Below, one piece after another: positions 45,403 through 55,368 of a stretch of DNA of 64,000 nucleotides. The translations under genes and the position numbers were made by a program. Source of the DNA: Ancistrus triradiatus (Eukaryota > Chordata > Actinopteri > Siluriformes > Loricariidae); NCBI GenBank assembly GCA_025084515.1, contig JAJAGP010001328.1, positions 1 through 64,000 of the forward strand, written 5' to 3'. The notes under the pieces were generated by a model. It searched no databases and was not told the DNA's origin. It saw only the letters and a list, made by a program, of their open reading frames with translations. Each line of letters begins with the position of its first letter. Position 1 is the stretch's first letter.

Positions 45403-48262
45403 GTCAAAAACCTGCGTAAATAAGTATGTCTTTAGCCTAGACTTAAAATGTTGGAGAGTGTATGAGTCTCGAACAAAAGTGGGAAGTTTATTCCATAGTT
45501 GGGGGCCATGTATGAGAAAGCCTTTCCCCCTGCTGTGACTTTTTTAATTCTAGGAACTAAAAGAAGTCCTGTACCCTGCAAACGAAGTAGACAAGTTGGA
45601 TTATAAAACTCTAAGAGTTCACTCAGATAATGTTGGGCCAGGCCATGTAGAGCTTTATAAGTTATAAGAAGTATTTTGTAATCAATGCAGAATTTAACTG
45701 GTAGCCAGTGCAGTGATGATAGGAGTGCAGGAGTGATATGATCAAATTTTCTAGTTCGAGTTAGCACTCGGGCAGCTGCATTCTGAAATAACTGAAGTTT
45801 ATTTATAGATTTACTAGAGCATCCAGTAAGTAAGGCGTTACAGTAATCCAACCTTGAGGTTATAAACGCATGAACCAGTTTAGCGATATTACGTAATTGA
45901 AAGAAAGCAATTCGAGTGATGCTGCTATTGTGCGCATCCAAAGAGAGATCTGAATCAAATGTGACCCCTAAGTTTTTTTAATGAAGGACTGGGCAATACT
46001 GGACAGCCATCTATATTTAGGATAGATGTAGCCAACCTGCCTTGGGTCCCACTAATAGAACCTCAGTTTTATCTGAGTTAAGTAAAAGAAAACTAAATAA
46101 CATCCAATCTTTTATTTCCTTTACACAGTCCTCAATTTTGTTGATTGTAAGGCTGTCATTAGGTTTGGCTGATATGTACAGCTGTGTATCATCTGCATAG
46201 CAGTGGAAACTAATGCCATGTTTACGAATAACTGAGCCTAGTGGCAGCATGTACAGAGAGAATAAAAGCCGGCCAAGCACTGACCCCTGAGGCACGCCAT
46301 ACTTCACTTTTGAGAGGTTAGATCGTAGATTATTTATATGAACAAACTGGTACCGGTCAGTTAAGTAAGATTTAAACCAAAAAAGTGCTGATCCCTTAAT
46401 ACTTACAGTATTTTCTAGTTTGTTTAGTAAAACATCATGATCTATAGTGTCAAATGCTACACTTAAATCTAACAGAACAAGAAAAGAAACACATCCCTTA
46501 TCTGAGGACATTAACAAGTCATTTAGTACCCTAAGTAATGCTGTTTCAGTACTATGATGGGGCCTGAAGCCAGACTGAAATGTTTCATAAATTTCATTCC
46601 TTTGGAGGTAACTACAGAGCTGCTGATAGACGGCTTTTTCTAAGATTTTGGACAGAAACGGTAGATTTGAAATTGGTCTATAATTAGATATCACACAAAT
46701 GTCAAGAGTGGCTTTTTTAATCAGTGGTTTGATAACGGCAGCTTTAAAGGATTTGGGCACATAACCAAAGGTAAAGGATGACTTTAAAATAACTAACAGT
46801 GGCTCTATAATACTAGGTATTACTTGTTTGAGTAAACGTGTAGGAATGGGATCTAATAAACATGTTGATGACTTAGACGAGCTGATCAGTGCGGATAGTT
46901 AAGTATTAGTAATTGGGGTAAAAGATTCTAATCTTGATTTACAGCTCATTAAACAGATGTCTTCACTAGTGCTGCATCTGGAAGGTGGCTGAATAGTTTG
47001 GTGATGTGATGAGCATTGAGTTTTATGCCTAATGTTCTCTATCTTATCATTAAAAAAAGTCATGAAAATCATTACTATTAAAATGACACAGAACGGGAGA
47101 ATCACTTTCTGTGGGGATTTTTATTAATTTGCAGACTGTATTAAAAAGAAATATTGGATTATTCTTATTTTTCTCTATGATTGAAGAGAAGTATGCAGCT
47201 TTAGCTTTAGTGAGGGCATGCTTATACTCTGTCATGCTGTCCCTCCAACCAAGCTTAAACACCTCCAATTTACTATGTCTCCACTTGTGCTCTAAATGCC
47301 ATGTTCTTTGCTTTAAGGTAGGGGTGTGGTCATTATACCATGGTGCTAGCCTTTTTTCCCTAATACGTTTGACCCTAGCAGGGGCAGTCATGTCCAGGGT
47401 TGAGCGAAGCACACATTCTAATTGCTCATTTACACAAGATGATTTATCTCCATAGGTGTATTAAATTTTAAGTCTGGTAGGTTTTTAATAAACGCAGCTG
47501 GAGTAGCAGATGTGATAGTGTGCTTAGTGTGATAACGAGGCAGAAGGATTTTATTTATTAGAGATAGCTCAAATACTAAAAGATAGTGATCTGAAATCGA
47601 ATCACTTTGGGGGAAAACATCAAGGTTATCTATTTTGATATCAAATGTTAATATTAGATCTAAAGTATGATTACAGCGGTGGGTTGGTCCCATCACATTC
47701 TGAGTGATACCCATGGATTCTAAGATGGACTCGAAAGCAATTATAAGTGGATCCTGCTCATTGTCAAAGTGAATATTGAACTCACTTACAATTAAAGCCT
47801 TATCTGTTGACAGTATTAAGCAAGAAAGAAATTTAGCAAATTCCTAAAAAGATTCTGAATAGGGACCAGGAGGACGGTAAATAGTGATAAGCTGAAAAAA
47901 AATGTGGTTTTGACTTCCATAATGATGGATCAGTCACATTAAGAATCAGTATTTCATTAGCCCTGTAATGGGATTTAGTTGTAACACCTAGCTCTTTGTC
48001 AAAAATTGTGGCTATGCCTCCCCCGACCATTAGGACGAGGGCGATTAGCATGACTGCATCCAGGAGGTGAGGCTTCATTTAAGGCTAAATATTCATCAGG
48101 TCTAATCCAAGTCTCAGTGAGACAGAGAGCATGTAAACGTTTATCAGTGATTATTTCATTTAAAATCACTGCTTTGTTTGTAAGTGATCTAACGTTAAGT
48201 AATCCTAGCTTTAGTCTAATGTTGTTATTTCTTTGGGAGCTATTTGTGCTATCTGGGAAGCT
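45403..48262 (-). pseudogene. L2-E ORF2 (endonuclease/reverse transcriptase), few breaks
   Basis: Endonuclease: the LLNVRSL-type start near 48210, IATIFDKELG at 48000, then after frame changes MGITQNVMGPTHRCNHTLDL and SDHYLLVFELSL (47714-47430). Linker 47412-47050. Reverse transcriptase open for 247 codons (46760-46017): YRPISNLPFLSKILEKAVYQ, FQSGFRPHHSTETALL, AFDTIDHDVL, YGVPQGSVLG, catalytic CYADDTQLYIS intact, LLLNSDKTEVLLVGPK. The C-terminus (45941-45432) holds LDYCNALLTGCS and LHWLPVKFCIDYK. Single-base shifts separate these blocks. Confidence 0.88.
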
Positions 48263-48437
48263 ATCTCTTTATACTAATGAGGTTATTAAAACAGACCTTT
48301 TGAGAGCGTTTACGTTTAGGGCAGATGCGGGTAACAGACACAGTTTCAATAATGTGGGTTCTGGGTGACGGTATATGGCTACCAGCAGACAGTTGGTTAA
48401 GCCGGTTTGTCTGCTGCCTGACCCCTGCTCTGGATAG

Positions 48438-49310
48438 TCAGCCCCTAACCAATCGGGCCATAAGACTATGGGCAATGTTGCAGGAGATGAGAGCGGCACC
48501 CTTCCGAGTGGGATGGACACCGTCCCATCCTAAAAGGCCAGGCTTACCCTCAAAGGCTGTCCAGTTGTCTATAAAGCCCACGTTGTTTTCAGAGCACCAC
48601 TTGGACAGCCAGCAGTTCAGCGACCATAACCTGCTGTAGGCTTGGTCACCTCGCCGCATTGGGATGGGGCCAGAGCACACTACTGCATCGGACATCGCCT
48701 TCACCACTCTAACCACCTCTACAAAATTAGCCTTAGTAACCTCTGACTGACGAAGGCGTATATCATTAGCCCCTACACGAATAACTATCGTAGAGAATCT
48801 ACGGCTCTCGAGTTCACTAAGAATCGTTACAATGTCCGGCACTCTAGCTCCGTGGATACATGTAACTCTAGCTGCTGGTGTCCCTAAAGGGGTAGCTACT
48901 TTCACGTGTCGTAAAATAGAGTCACCTATGACCAGAGCTCTTTCAAACGCTGCTCAGTGGGTGTTTCACTGAGGAGGGAACCTGTTGGACACGTGAAAAC
49001 AGGTAAAGAGTGGTGCTCTCCGGGGAACTATACCGTACGACTACGTCGCCGCACCCGTCACCCCTTCCCCTGCTGCGAGGACCTCCTGCCCGGGGCTCTA
49101 ACTTACTTCGCCTTTCCGCATCCCAGAATCTGCTAAGCTAGGAGCTGATCTAGCCTTCTCTAATGTTCTGGATGCCGCCTCTAAAACACAATCTTCTCCT
49201 CAGACTGGCCTACAAGCCTACAACCTTCAAGTAAAATTTACACTAATGACGGAGGAAGAATAGCTAAACATGCCACACTCGGCACAGGGAACAAGCACAG
49301 CAGAAGCCAT
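48438..49310 (-). pseudogene. L2-E ORF1, SGNH/GDSL-type esterase protein
   Basis: ORF1 of L2/CR1 elements. The start ATG (49308-49310) gives MASAVLVPCAECGMFSYSSS, the cysteine-rich N-terminus shared with L2-F, but the frame breaks soon after. The esterase half is preserved: block I ALVIGDSIL at about 48930, just upstream of and in frame with the 155-codon open stretch 48905-48438; block III VRVGANDIR; block V DGVHPT near the end, supplying the catalytic aspartate and histidine. It ends ...LMARLVRG. The domain is thought to help membrane or RNP handling of the LINE; here the N-terminus is broken. Confidence 0.85.
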
Positions 49311-49479
49311 GTTAGTACAATTAAAGAATTAAAGGTACTTAGCTTCGGGTGGTGTTGTGGGGTGCCGAGTGAAGATCTGGTTCAGCTGCAGCCGATGTTC
49401 CAATGCAATGCTCGATTAAAGCGTTATCCTCTAAATCAGGGAGCACCTGCCACCAAATTCATGCAATGGCAACTATTTA

Positions 49480-51283
49480 CCGCAACTATTTACCGCCCTC
49501 CTGGTCCCTATTCAGAATTTCTTCAGGAATTTGCTAACTTTCTTTCCTGCTTACTACTGTCAACAGATAAGGCTTTAATTGTAGGTGATTTCAATATTCA
49601 CTTTGACAATGAGCAGGAGCCACCTAAAATTGTTTTCGAGTCCATCTTAGAATCCATGGGTATCACTCAGAATGTCATGGGACCAACCCACTGCTGTAAT
49701 CATACTTTAGATCTAATATTAACATTTGGTATCAATATAGATAACCTTGATGTTTTTCCACAAAGTGATTTGATTTCGGATCACTATCTTTTAGTATTTG
49801 ACCTATCTCTAATAAATAAAATTCATCTGCCTAGTTATCACACCAAGCGCACTATCACATCTGCTACTCCAGCTGCGTTTATTAAAAACCTACCAGACTT
49901 GAAATTTAATACACCTACAGAGATCAATCATTTCGAGTGTGTAAATGACCAATTAGAATGTGCGTTTCGCTCAACCCTGGACATGATTGCTCCTGCTAGC
50001 GTCAAACACATTAAGGAAAAAAAGGCTAGCACCATGGTATAATGACCACACGCGTAACTTAAAGCAAAGAACACAGCATCTAGAGCGAAGTGGAGACATA
50101 GTAAATTGGAGGTGTTTAAGATTGCTTGGAGGGACAGCATGGCAGAGTATAAGCATGCCCTTACTAAAGCTGCATATTTCTCCTCAATCATAGAGAAAAA
50201 TAAGAATAAAACAAGATTTCTCTTTAATACAATCTCCAAATTAACAAAACACCCTACAAAAATTGATTCTCCCGTTCTGTGTAATTTTAACAGTAAGGAT
50301 TTCACGACTTTCTTTAATTATAAGATAGAAAACTTGATGCTCATCGCATCACCAAACTATTCAGCAACCTTCCAGATGCAGCACTAGTGAAGACATCTGT
50401 TCAATAAGCAGTAAATCAAGATTAGAATCTTTTACCCCAATTACTAATACTGAACTATCAGCACTGATCAGCTCGTCTAAGTCATCGACATGTTTATTAG
50501 ATCCAATTCCTACACGTTTGCTCATCCCTTACCTTTGGTTATGTGCCCAAATCCTTTAAGTCTGCCGTTATCAAACCATTGATTAAAAAAGCCAATCTTG
50601 ACCCTTGTGTGATATCTAATTATAGACCAAATTTCAAATCTACTGTTTCTGTCCAAAATCTTAGAACAAGCTGTCTATCAGCAGCTCTGCAGTTACCTGC
50701 AAAGGAATGATATTTATGAAACATTTCAGTCTGGCTTCATGCCCCATCATAGTACTGAAACAGCATTAATTAGGGTATTAAATGACTTGTTAATGTCCTC
50801 AGATAAGGGATGTGTTTCCTTTCTTGTTGTGTTATATTTAAGTGCAGCATTCGATACTATAGATCATGATGTTTTACTAAACAGACTAGAAAATACTATA
50901 GGTATTAAGGGATTAATACCTACTTAACCGACCGGTACCAGTTTGTTCATATAAATAATCTAAGGTCTAAGCTCTCAAAAGTGAAGTATGGCGTGCCTCA
51001 GGGGTCAGTGCTTTTATTCTCTTTGTACATGCTGCCACTAGGCTCAGTTATTTGTAAACATGGCATTAGTTTCCACTGCTATGCATATGATACACAGTTG
51101 TACATATCGACCAAACCCAATGACAGCCTTACAATCAACAAAATTGAGGACTGTGTAAAGGAAATAAAAGATTGGATGTTATTAAATGTTCTCTTACTTA
51201 ACTCAGATAAAACTGAGGTTCTATTAGTGGGACCCAAGGCTGTGAGAGACAGGTTGGCTACATCTATCCTAAATCTAGATGGC
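49480..51283 (+). mobile_element. L2-D, right part, lacking its 3' end
   Basis: Resumes L2-D after L2-E (ctatttaccgccctcctgg), passes through the endonuclease end and reverse transcriptase, and ends abruptly in the middle of ORF2 (aaatctagatggctg) against X family repeats. Loss of the 3' UTR and tail is not expected of a normal LINE insertion, so the right junction is probably a later deletion or recombination. Confidence 0.82.
49490..51283 (+). pseudogene. L2-D ORF2 continuation, broken; catalytic aspartate lost
   Basis: 49490-50042 is open: IYRPPGPYSEFLQEFANFLS, GDFNIHFDNE, SDHYLLVFDLSL, LPDLKFNTPTEINHF. The linker and reverse transcriptase follow in pieces; about 100 bases are missing near 50520 and 30 near 50930. 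The end piece 50981-51298 has YGVPQGSVL and CYAYDTQLYIS, so the first catalytic aspartate is tyrosine. The sequence then runs out of L2 into the X repeats. Confidence 0.82.
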
Positions 51284-51467
51284 TGTATCTGTATCTGAAC
51301 TCGCCATGTCAGTATCCTTCATACATGAGCAATTAAGCTCCATACCTGAGCATTTAGTGCCACCTAGCTCTTTACCTGAACACGTCGTGCACATAAGCTC
51401 CATACCTGAGCATTTAAGCTCCGTACCTCAGCATTTAGTGCCACCCAGCTCTGTACTTGAGCATGCC
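51284..51467 (+). repeat. X1 repeat region, right part
   Basis: Continuation of the 81-bp repeats interrupted at 43825: 'catacctgagcatttagtg', 'agctccatacctgag' in several copies, encoding SSIPEHL-type words. It stops where LTR b starts. Confidence 0.7.
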
Positions 51468-52276
51468 AGGATCCACACAGTGTATGCTATCGTGCACGTG
51501 CTCATTGATTGCTGCACAATAGCTCTCTTTCGCGCCATCGTGCTCGGTACGTGGATCGCCTTGCTTCCCTTCATGTTCCGCTTTGAAATCTCCCCGCTTA
51601 CTTTGGACACCTCATCTGTCTCACACTCTGTTAGAGCATTCGCTTCACCTTTTTGCGCAATCTTTTTGGTTTCTTTTCTAGGGCAAGTGGTTGGACTGAG
51701 TCTGTTTAGGGGCTCAGTTCTCATAGGGTCAGGAGACCTGAAGTAACCTTTTGTTTTTGGCTTAGACATAGTATAGGGCAAGCCTTTTCGCTTTCTTTTG
51801 TGTTTTGGCAATCGTTTTTTAGCGATCGCTTCCATTTCATTCCTTTCCTCACCTTGGGCACTTTTTTTACGCCTGCATGTCCCGGCGAGTGACATGACTC
51901 GCGCTGTGCATGCGCTCGTCTGCGTGCCCCCTTTTTGGGCTCGTCCTTCTTTGTGTGAATCTGAGCTTATACTTGTGTATTTTCCCGTCACACATAGAAG
52001 CTCGTTTTTGTTAGTTACTTGTTTGTTTTCTCCTCAGGGATCTGGCGATACGTTCACTTTATTCATTTATTACCAACGCGGCCGTCCAGGGTTCAATTCC
52101 CAGTCATTGAGGTAGCTTTCCTTTTTTTGTTTTATTTATTTTTATTCCTTTTTTTTTTTTTTTTTTTTTTGTGAACCACTGTTTCCTTTATTTATTCCTA
52201 TTTTGGTTCATCCATTCGATCTGGTATGCATTTTGGTCCAAAAATTAATTTTTCTTTTGTTTTTATGGTTCACCAA
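51468..52276 (+). repeat. X family LTR b, shared by X1 and X2, 5'-truncated
   Basis: Matches LTR a from 'ggatccacacagtg' onward (the first 75 or so bases are missing) and ends near ggttcaccaac. It carries the Pol III-like module: ggatctggcgata near 52040 and B-box-like gggttcaattccc near 52090, bracketed by cctca / tgagg. A long T run lies at 52149-52171. It has internal X sequence on both sides, so it serves as 3' LTR of X1 and 5' LTR of X2. Confidence 0.7.
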
Positions 52277-54008
52277 CGTTTTAATATAACAGATGGGTGT
52301 GACCAGTTTGGAAGTCCCTATTCACCACAGTTAGTGGGTTTCTTTACCCGGGTTCTGGCTGGCTTTTGGGGGGCTGTCATATGACTACGGCTGAGTCATG
52401 AATCCGGTGGTCCATCCTAACCCCCCGAGCTGCCCAGCACTCGCCACCATAGGCATCCTGTTCCATCTGGGGTTCAGGTAGTCCTTGATGTGCCCATGAC
52501 TTACCTGGATCCCCAGCCACTCACTCTTGCCCTGGAGGCACCCAGCCTTTTTAATATTTTGTAAGGCTCCAGGAAGGTACTGGAGTATATGAGTTCCATG
52601 CCCTGGCTGAGATGAGCGGCTTTAATGAGCCGCTGCTCATGCACCTCTTTCAAAAGGGGCTTAAGGGGGAAGTAGACATCAAGCTGCTCCCCCCCCTTCC
52701 CTCGTCGACCTTTTTGACCTGGCCATACTAGCCAAAGCCCACATTAAAAGGCGGGCTAGGGAGAGGATGGGTCTTACCTGCAGCATGTCACTTCCTCCCT
52801 GGCCGGAACACTATGTACTTGAGTTGTCAGCGCCGTCTAGCTCTGTACCTGAGCTCGCCATGCTCATAAGCTCTGTAACTGAGCAATTAAGCTCTGTTCC
52901 TGAGTATTTAGCGCTGCCTAGCTCTGTACTTGAGCACGCCATGCCCGTAAGCTCCGTACATGACCAATTAAGCTCAGTGCCTGAGCATTTAGCACCGCCT
53001 AGCTCTGTACATAAGCTCGCTGCATCCGTAAGCTCCATACTTGAGCAATTAAGCTTTGTACCTGAGCATTTAACATTGCCTAGCTCTGTACCTGAGCATA
53101 CCACGGCCATAAGCTCCATACCTGAGCAATTAGTACTACCTAGCTCCGTACTTGAGCACACCATGTCTGTAAGCTCCATATCTGAGCAATTAAGCTCCAT
53201 ACCTGAGCAATTAGTGTTACCTAGCTCCGTACCTGAGCACACCGCATCCATAAGCTCCGTACCTGAGCAATTAAGCTCCGTACCTGAGCACTTAGTGCTG
53301 CCTAGTGCTGTGCCTGAGCTTGCCACAACCTTTAACTCTATAATTGAGCACTTGGCTCCATACCTGAGCATGCCACGCTCATGGACTCCGTACCTTGGTT
53401 CGCCACGCCCGTTAGCATTTAGCACTGCCCGGCTCCATACCTGAGCATGCAACACCTGTAAGCTCCATACCTGAGCAATTAAGCTCTGTACCTGAGCATT
53501 TAGCACTGCCTAGCTCTTTACCTTAGCTCGCTGCATCCTGTAGCTCTATAATTGAGCATTTACTGCCACCTGGCTCCGTACCTGAGCACGCCGCGCTCGT
53601 GGGCTCTGTACCTGAACTCACCGCGCATGTTAGAATGGTATTTGGGTACTTAGCTCCATACCTGAGCATTTAGCATTGCCTAGCTCTGTATCTGATCACG
53701 CTGCACTTGTAAGCTCCGTACCTGAGCAATTAAGCTCCATACCTGAGCTTTTAGCAAAACCTAGCTCCGTACCTGAGCACGCAATGCTCGTAAGCTCCAT
53801 ACCTGAGCAATTAAGCTCCATACCTGAGCATTTAGCGCCACCTAGCTTCGTACCTGAGCTCGCTGCGTCCATTAGCTCTATAATTGAGCATTTAATGCTG
53901 CCTAGCTCCGTAACTGAGCACGGCACGTTTGTAAGCTCTATATTTGAGCTCGCCGCACCTGTTAGCCCCGTATTTGGGCACTTGGCGCCACCTGGCTCTG
54001 ACACATAG
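52277..54008 (+). pseudogene. X2 gag-like protein with 27-residue tandem repeats
   Basis: Non-autonomous Ty3-like internal region. Near 52590-52690 a capsid-like segment reads EFHALAEMSGFNEPLLMHLF, then QKGLKGEVDIKLLPPLP, aligning with SGWNEPALLAMFKKGL of the Gypsy gag. The frame then changes around a C8 run (52687-52694). From 52767 to 53444 a 225-codon frame is mostly 27-residue units of the type SSVPEHTASISSVPEQL plus SSVPEHLVLP (81 bp). After stops at 53445-53675 the same frame reopens (53676-54008). No protease, reverse transcriptase, integrase or zinc knuckle is seen. The repeats are rich in Ser, Pro and Glu and probably disordered. Confidence 0.65.
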
Positions 54009-54140
54009 AAGCTCATTTTTGTTAGTTAGTTGTTTTGTTTTCTTCTCAGTGATCTGGTGGCGCCTTTGGTTTATTCACTTATTACCGACACGACCAGGGT
54101 TCAATTCCCAGCCACCTGTTATTCTTTTATTTTTGTTATT
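53999..54140 (+). repeat. X family LTR c, heavily truncated
   Basis: acacatagaagctcatttttg, 'ttctcagtgatctggtggcg' and 'gggttcaattcccagccacc' match the middle of LTR b. The promoter half and the end are missing. The Pol III-like module is the best-kept part. Confidence 0.65.
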
Positions 54141-54148
54141 CTTTTATA

Positions 54149-54208
54149 TCTGTATGCTGTTACGGTCTGCCATATTAAAAACATTGGCGAACCGTAACAG
54201 TATACAGA
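54149..54208. repeat. 18-bp inverted repeat
   Basis: Arms tctgtatgctgttacggt (54149-54166) and accgtaacagtatacaga (54191-54208) pair with one mismatch, loop 24 bases with a further gcca/tggc pairing. Followed by 'ggccataacattaaaccacc', a word familiar from fish dispersed repeats. Possibly the end of a small DNA transposon. Confidence 0.8.
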
Positions 54209-54516
54209 TTGGCCATAACATTAAACCACCTTAAGTTGAGTGTAAAGACCAATGATGGTGCTAGTAAATTCTCCCTGTGCTTTCTGCAAATCAAATTAAC
54301 TCAGCAAATTAACTTAATTACTTAAAGGAGGATAGCAACCCATATGATATAACCCCAAAAAATCCCACACCAATCTCAGTTAAACTGGTAAATGAGAGCA
54401 AATATGACGTTATCATGATGGTAATCATGTACTGTTTTTCTTTTTAGGCAAAAATGTTCCCCATTTCGGTCCTGACCCAATCCAATGTAGGTCACAACAC
54501 CAAAATGCCATCTCTC
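54209..54516. other. Unannotated spacer between X and Y elements
   Basis: No gene or repeat recognised beyond the 'cataacattaaaccacc' word at its start. Confidence 0.3.
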
Positions 54517-55314
54517 TGTAAGGGGTCGGGTTGCCCTTTGTCCTTGTGGACTATAGAGGGCAGCATTGACCCCCTAAAGTTATTCCTACGCTCGTACGGC
54601 ATTTTGTGGCCCACAAACGCCGGTTTAACGTGGCATTAATTGCCAATTAATCAACACCGGCTGGCTCAGGTATTTAAGGCCTCTCCTGAGTCCAGTCGGT
54701 GTCCTACCATTGCACTGCATCCTCACGCTACGCATAGGTTAGACTGCTCTTTTCGGTGATAGCTGAACCCACGCTTCACCTCCATTATTGTGACTGCTCT
54801 CAAAACCATAAAGACACCATTTGCTTACCTTCTGTGATCGGTGACCGTAGGTAGGCAGGGACATGGGTAAAGCTCGCTCTTTGCAGAGAGTTAGCTTGGT
54901 AAAGTCCGCAAGGCTTGAGGTAAAACAGGGCATTAGAAGATCAGGACAGGGTCAGATTTTTCTGGTCACCGGTCCCTGGGTAGCAATCCCTCCGTCTTCC
55001 CTTGCCGTGTGGTGGCATGGCCCATGCTGCTTTTCCGGTCGGCGATCGGGCTTGGTCCGCAGGTACGAGGGGCGCTGGTTAGAGTCCAGCATTGTCCCTC
55101 GATAATCCTTAAGCGTCCGTTTCATGCTCTGTCCAGGTTGTCCCACGCTGCAGCGCGTATCCTAGGCCCCGTGGATGGAGAACCATGAATCGCTTCGCTC
55201 ATGTGCTCCGTTTCTTCGGAGAACCATGCGTCCATCTGGAGCTAACTGCACTTTGGTCCTGAAAACCCTTATTCCTTTATTTTTAACGGTGCGCTCCCTG
55301 GGCCCCCCGTGACA
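54517..55314 (+). repeat. Y 5' LTR (internally deleted)
   Basis: 798 bp. Matches the 3' LTR except for about 35 extra bases after TGTAAGGGG and the absence of the roughly 600-base segment that in the 3' LTR holds a second TATA-like site and the Pol III-like module. The deletion junction lies near 55195-55230. Confidence 0.8.
54671..54678 (+). promoter_or_regulatory. TATA-like element of the Y 5' LTR
   Basis: GGTATTTAAGGCCTCTCC, identical in the 3' LTR at 57606-57613 and similar to X LTR a. The conserved position suggests the core promoter. Confidence 0.5.
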
Positions 55315-55317
55315 GAA

Positions 55318-55327
55318 TGGTAGGACC
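55318..55327 (+). other. Probable primer-binding site of Y
   Basis: TGGTAGGACC starts three bases after the LTR end; TGG is the usual complement of a tRNA 3' CCA. The tRNA was not identified. Confidence 0.4.
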
Positions 55328-55368
55328 AAACTGGGACCCAGCGTTAGCTCCTGGGACTTCCTTCAAGG

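Larger units (their letters stand above)
44526..49424 (-). mobile_element. L2-E: near full-length L2 inserted antisense into L2-D
   Basis: The 3' tail starts at 44526 (gtcaagtcaagtcaagtcag on the + strand). ORF2 and ORF1 follow in reverse, and the 5' UTR is recognisable to about 49424 (gctgcagccgatgttccaat). The word aactatttaccg is doubled at 49480-49505, and ctattta also ends the left part of L2-D, consistent with a target duplication. About 55 bases at 49425-49480 match neither L2 copy and may be filler. This is the best-preserved long L2 in the window. Confidence 0.88.

Noticed and set aside
51428..51991. 187-codon minus-strand frame
   Set aside because: Antisense of X LTR b and the adjoining repeats; not kept in LTR a.
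52811..53506. 231-codon open frame on the minus strand
   Set aside because: Antisense of the 81-bp X repeats; the period is a multiple of three, so any frame lacking a stop in one unit stays open. The sense frame matches the gag-linked repeat of Y.
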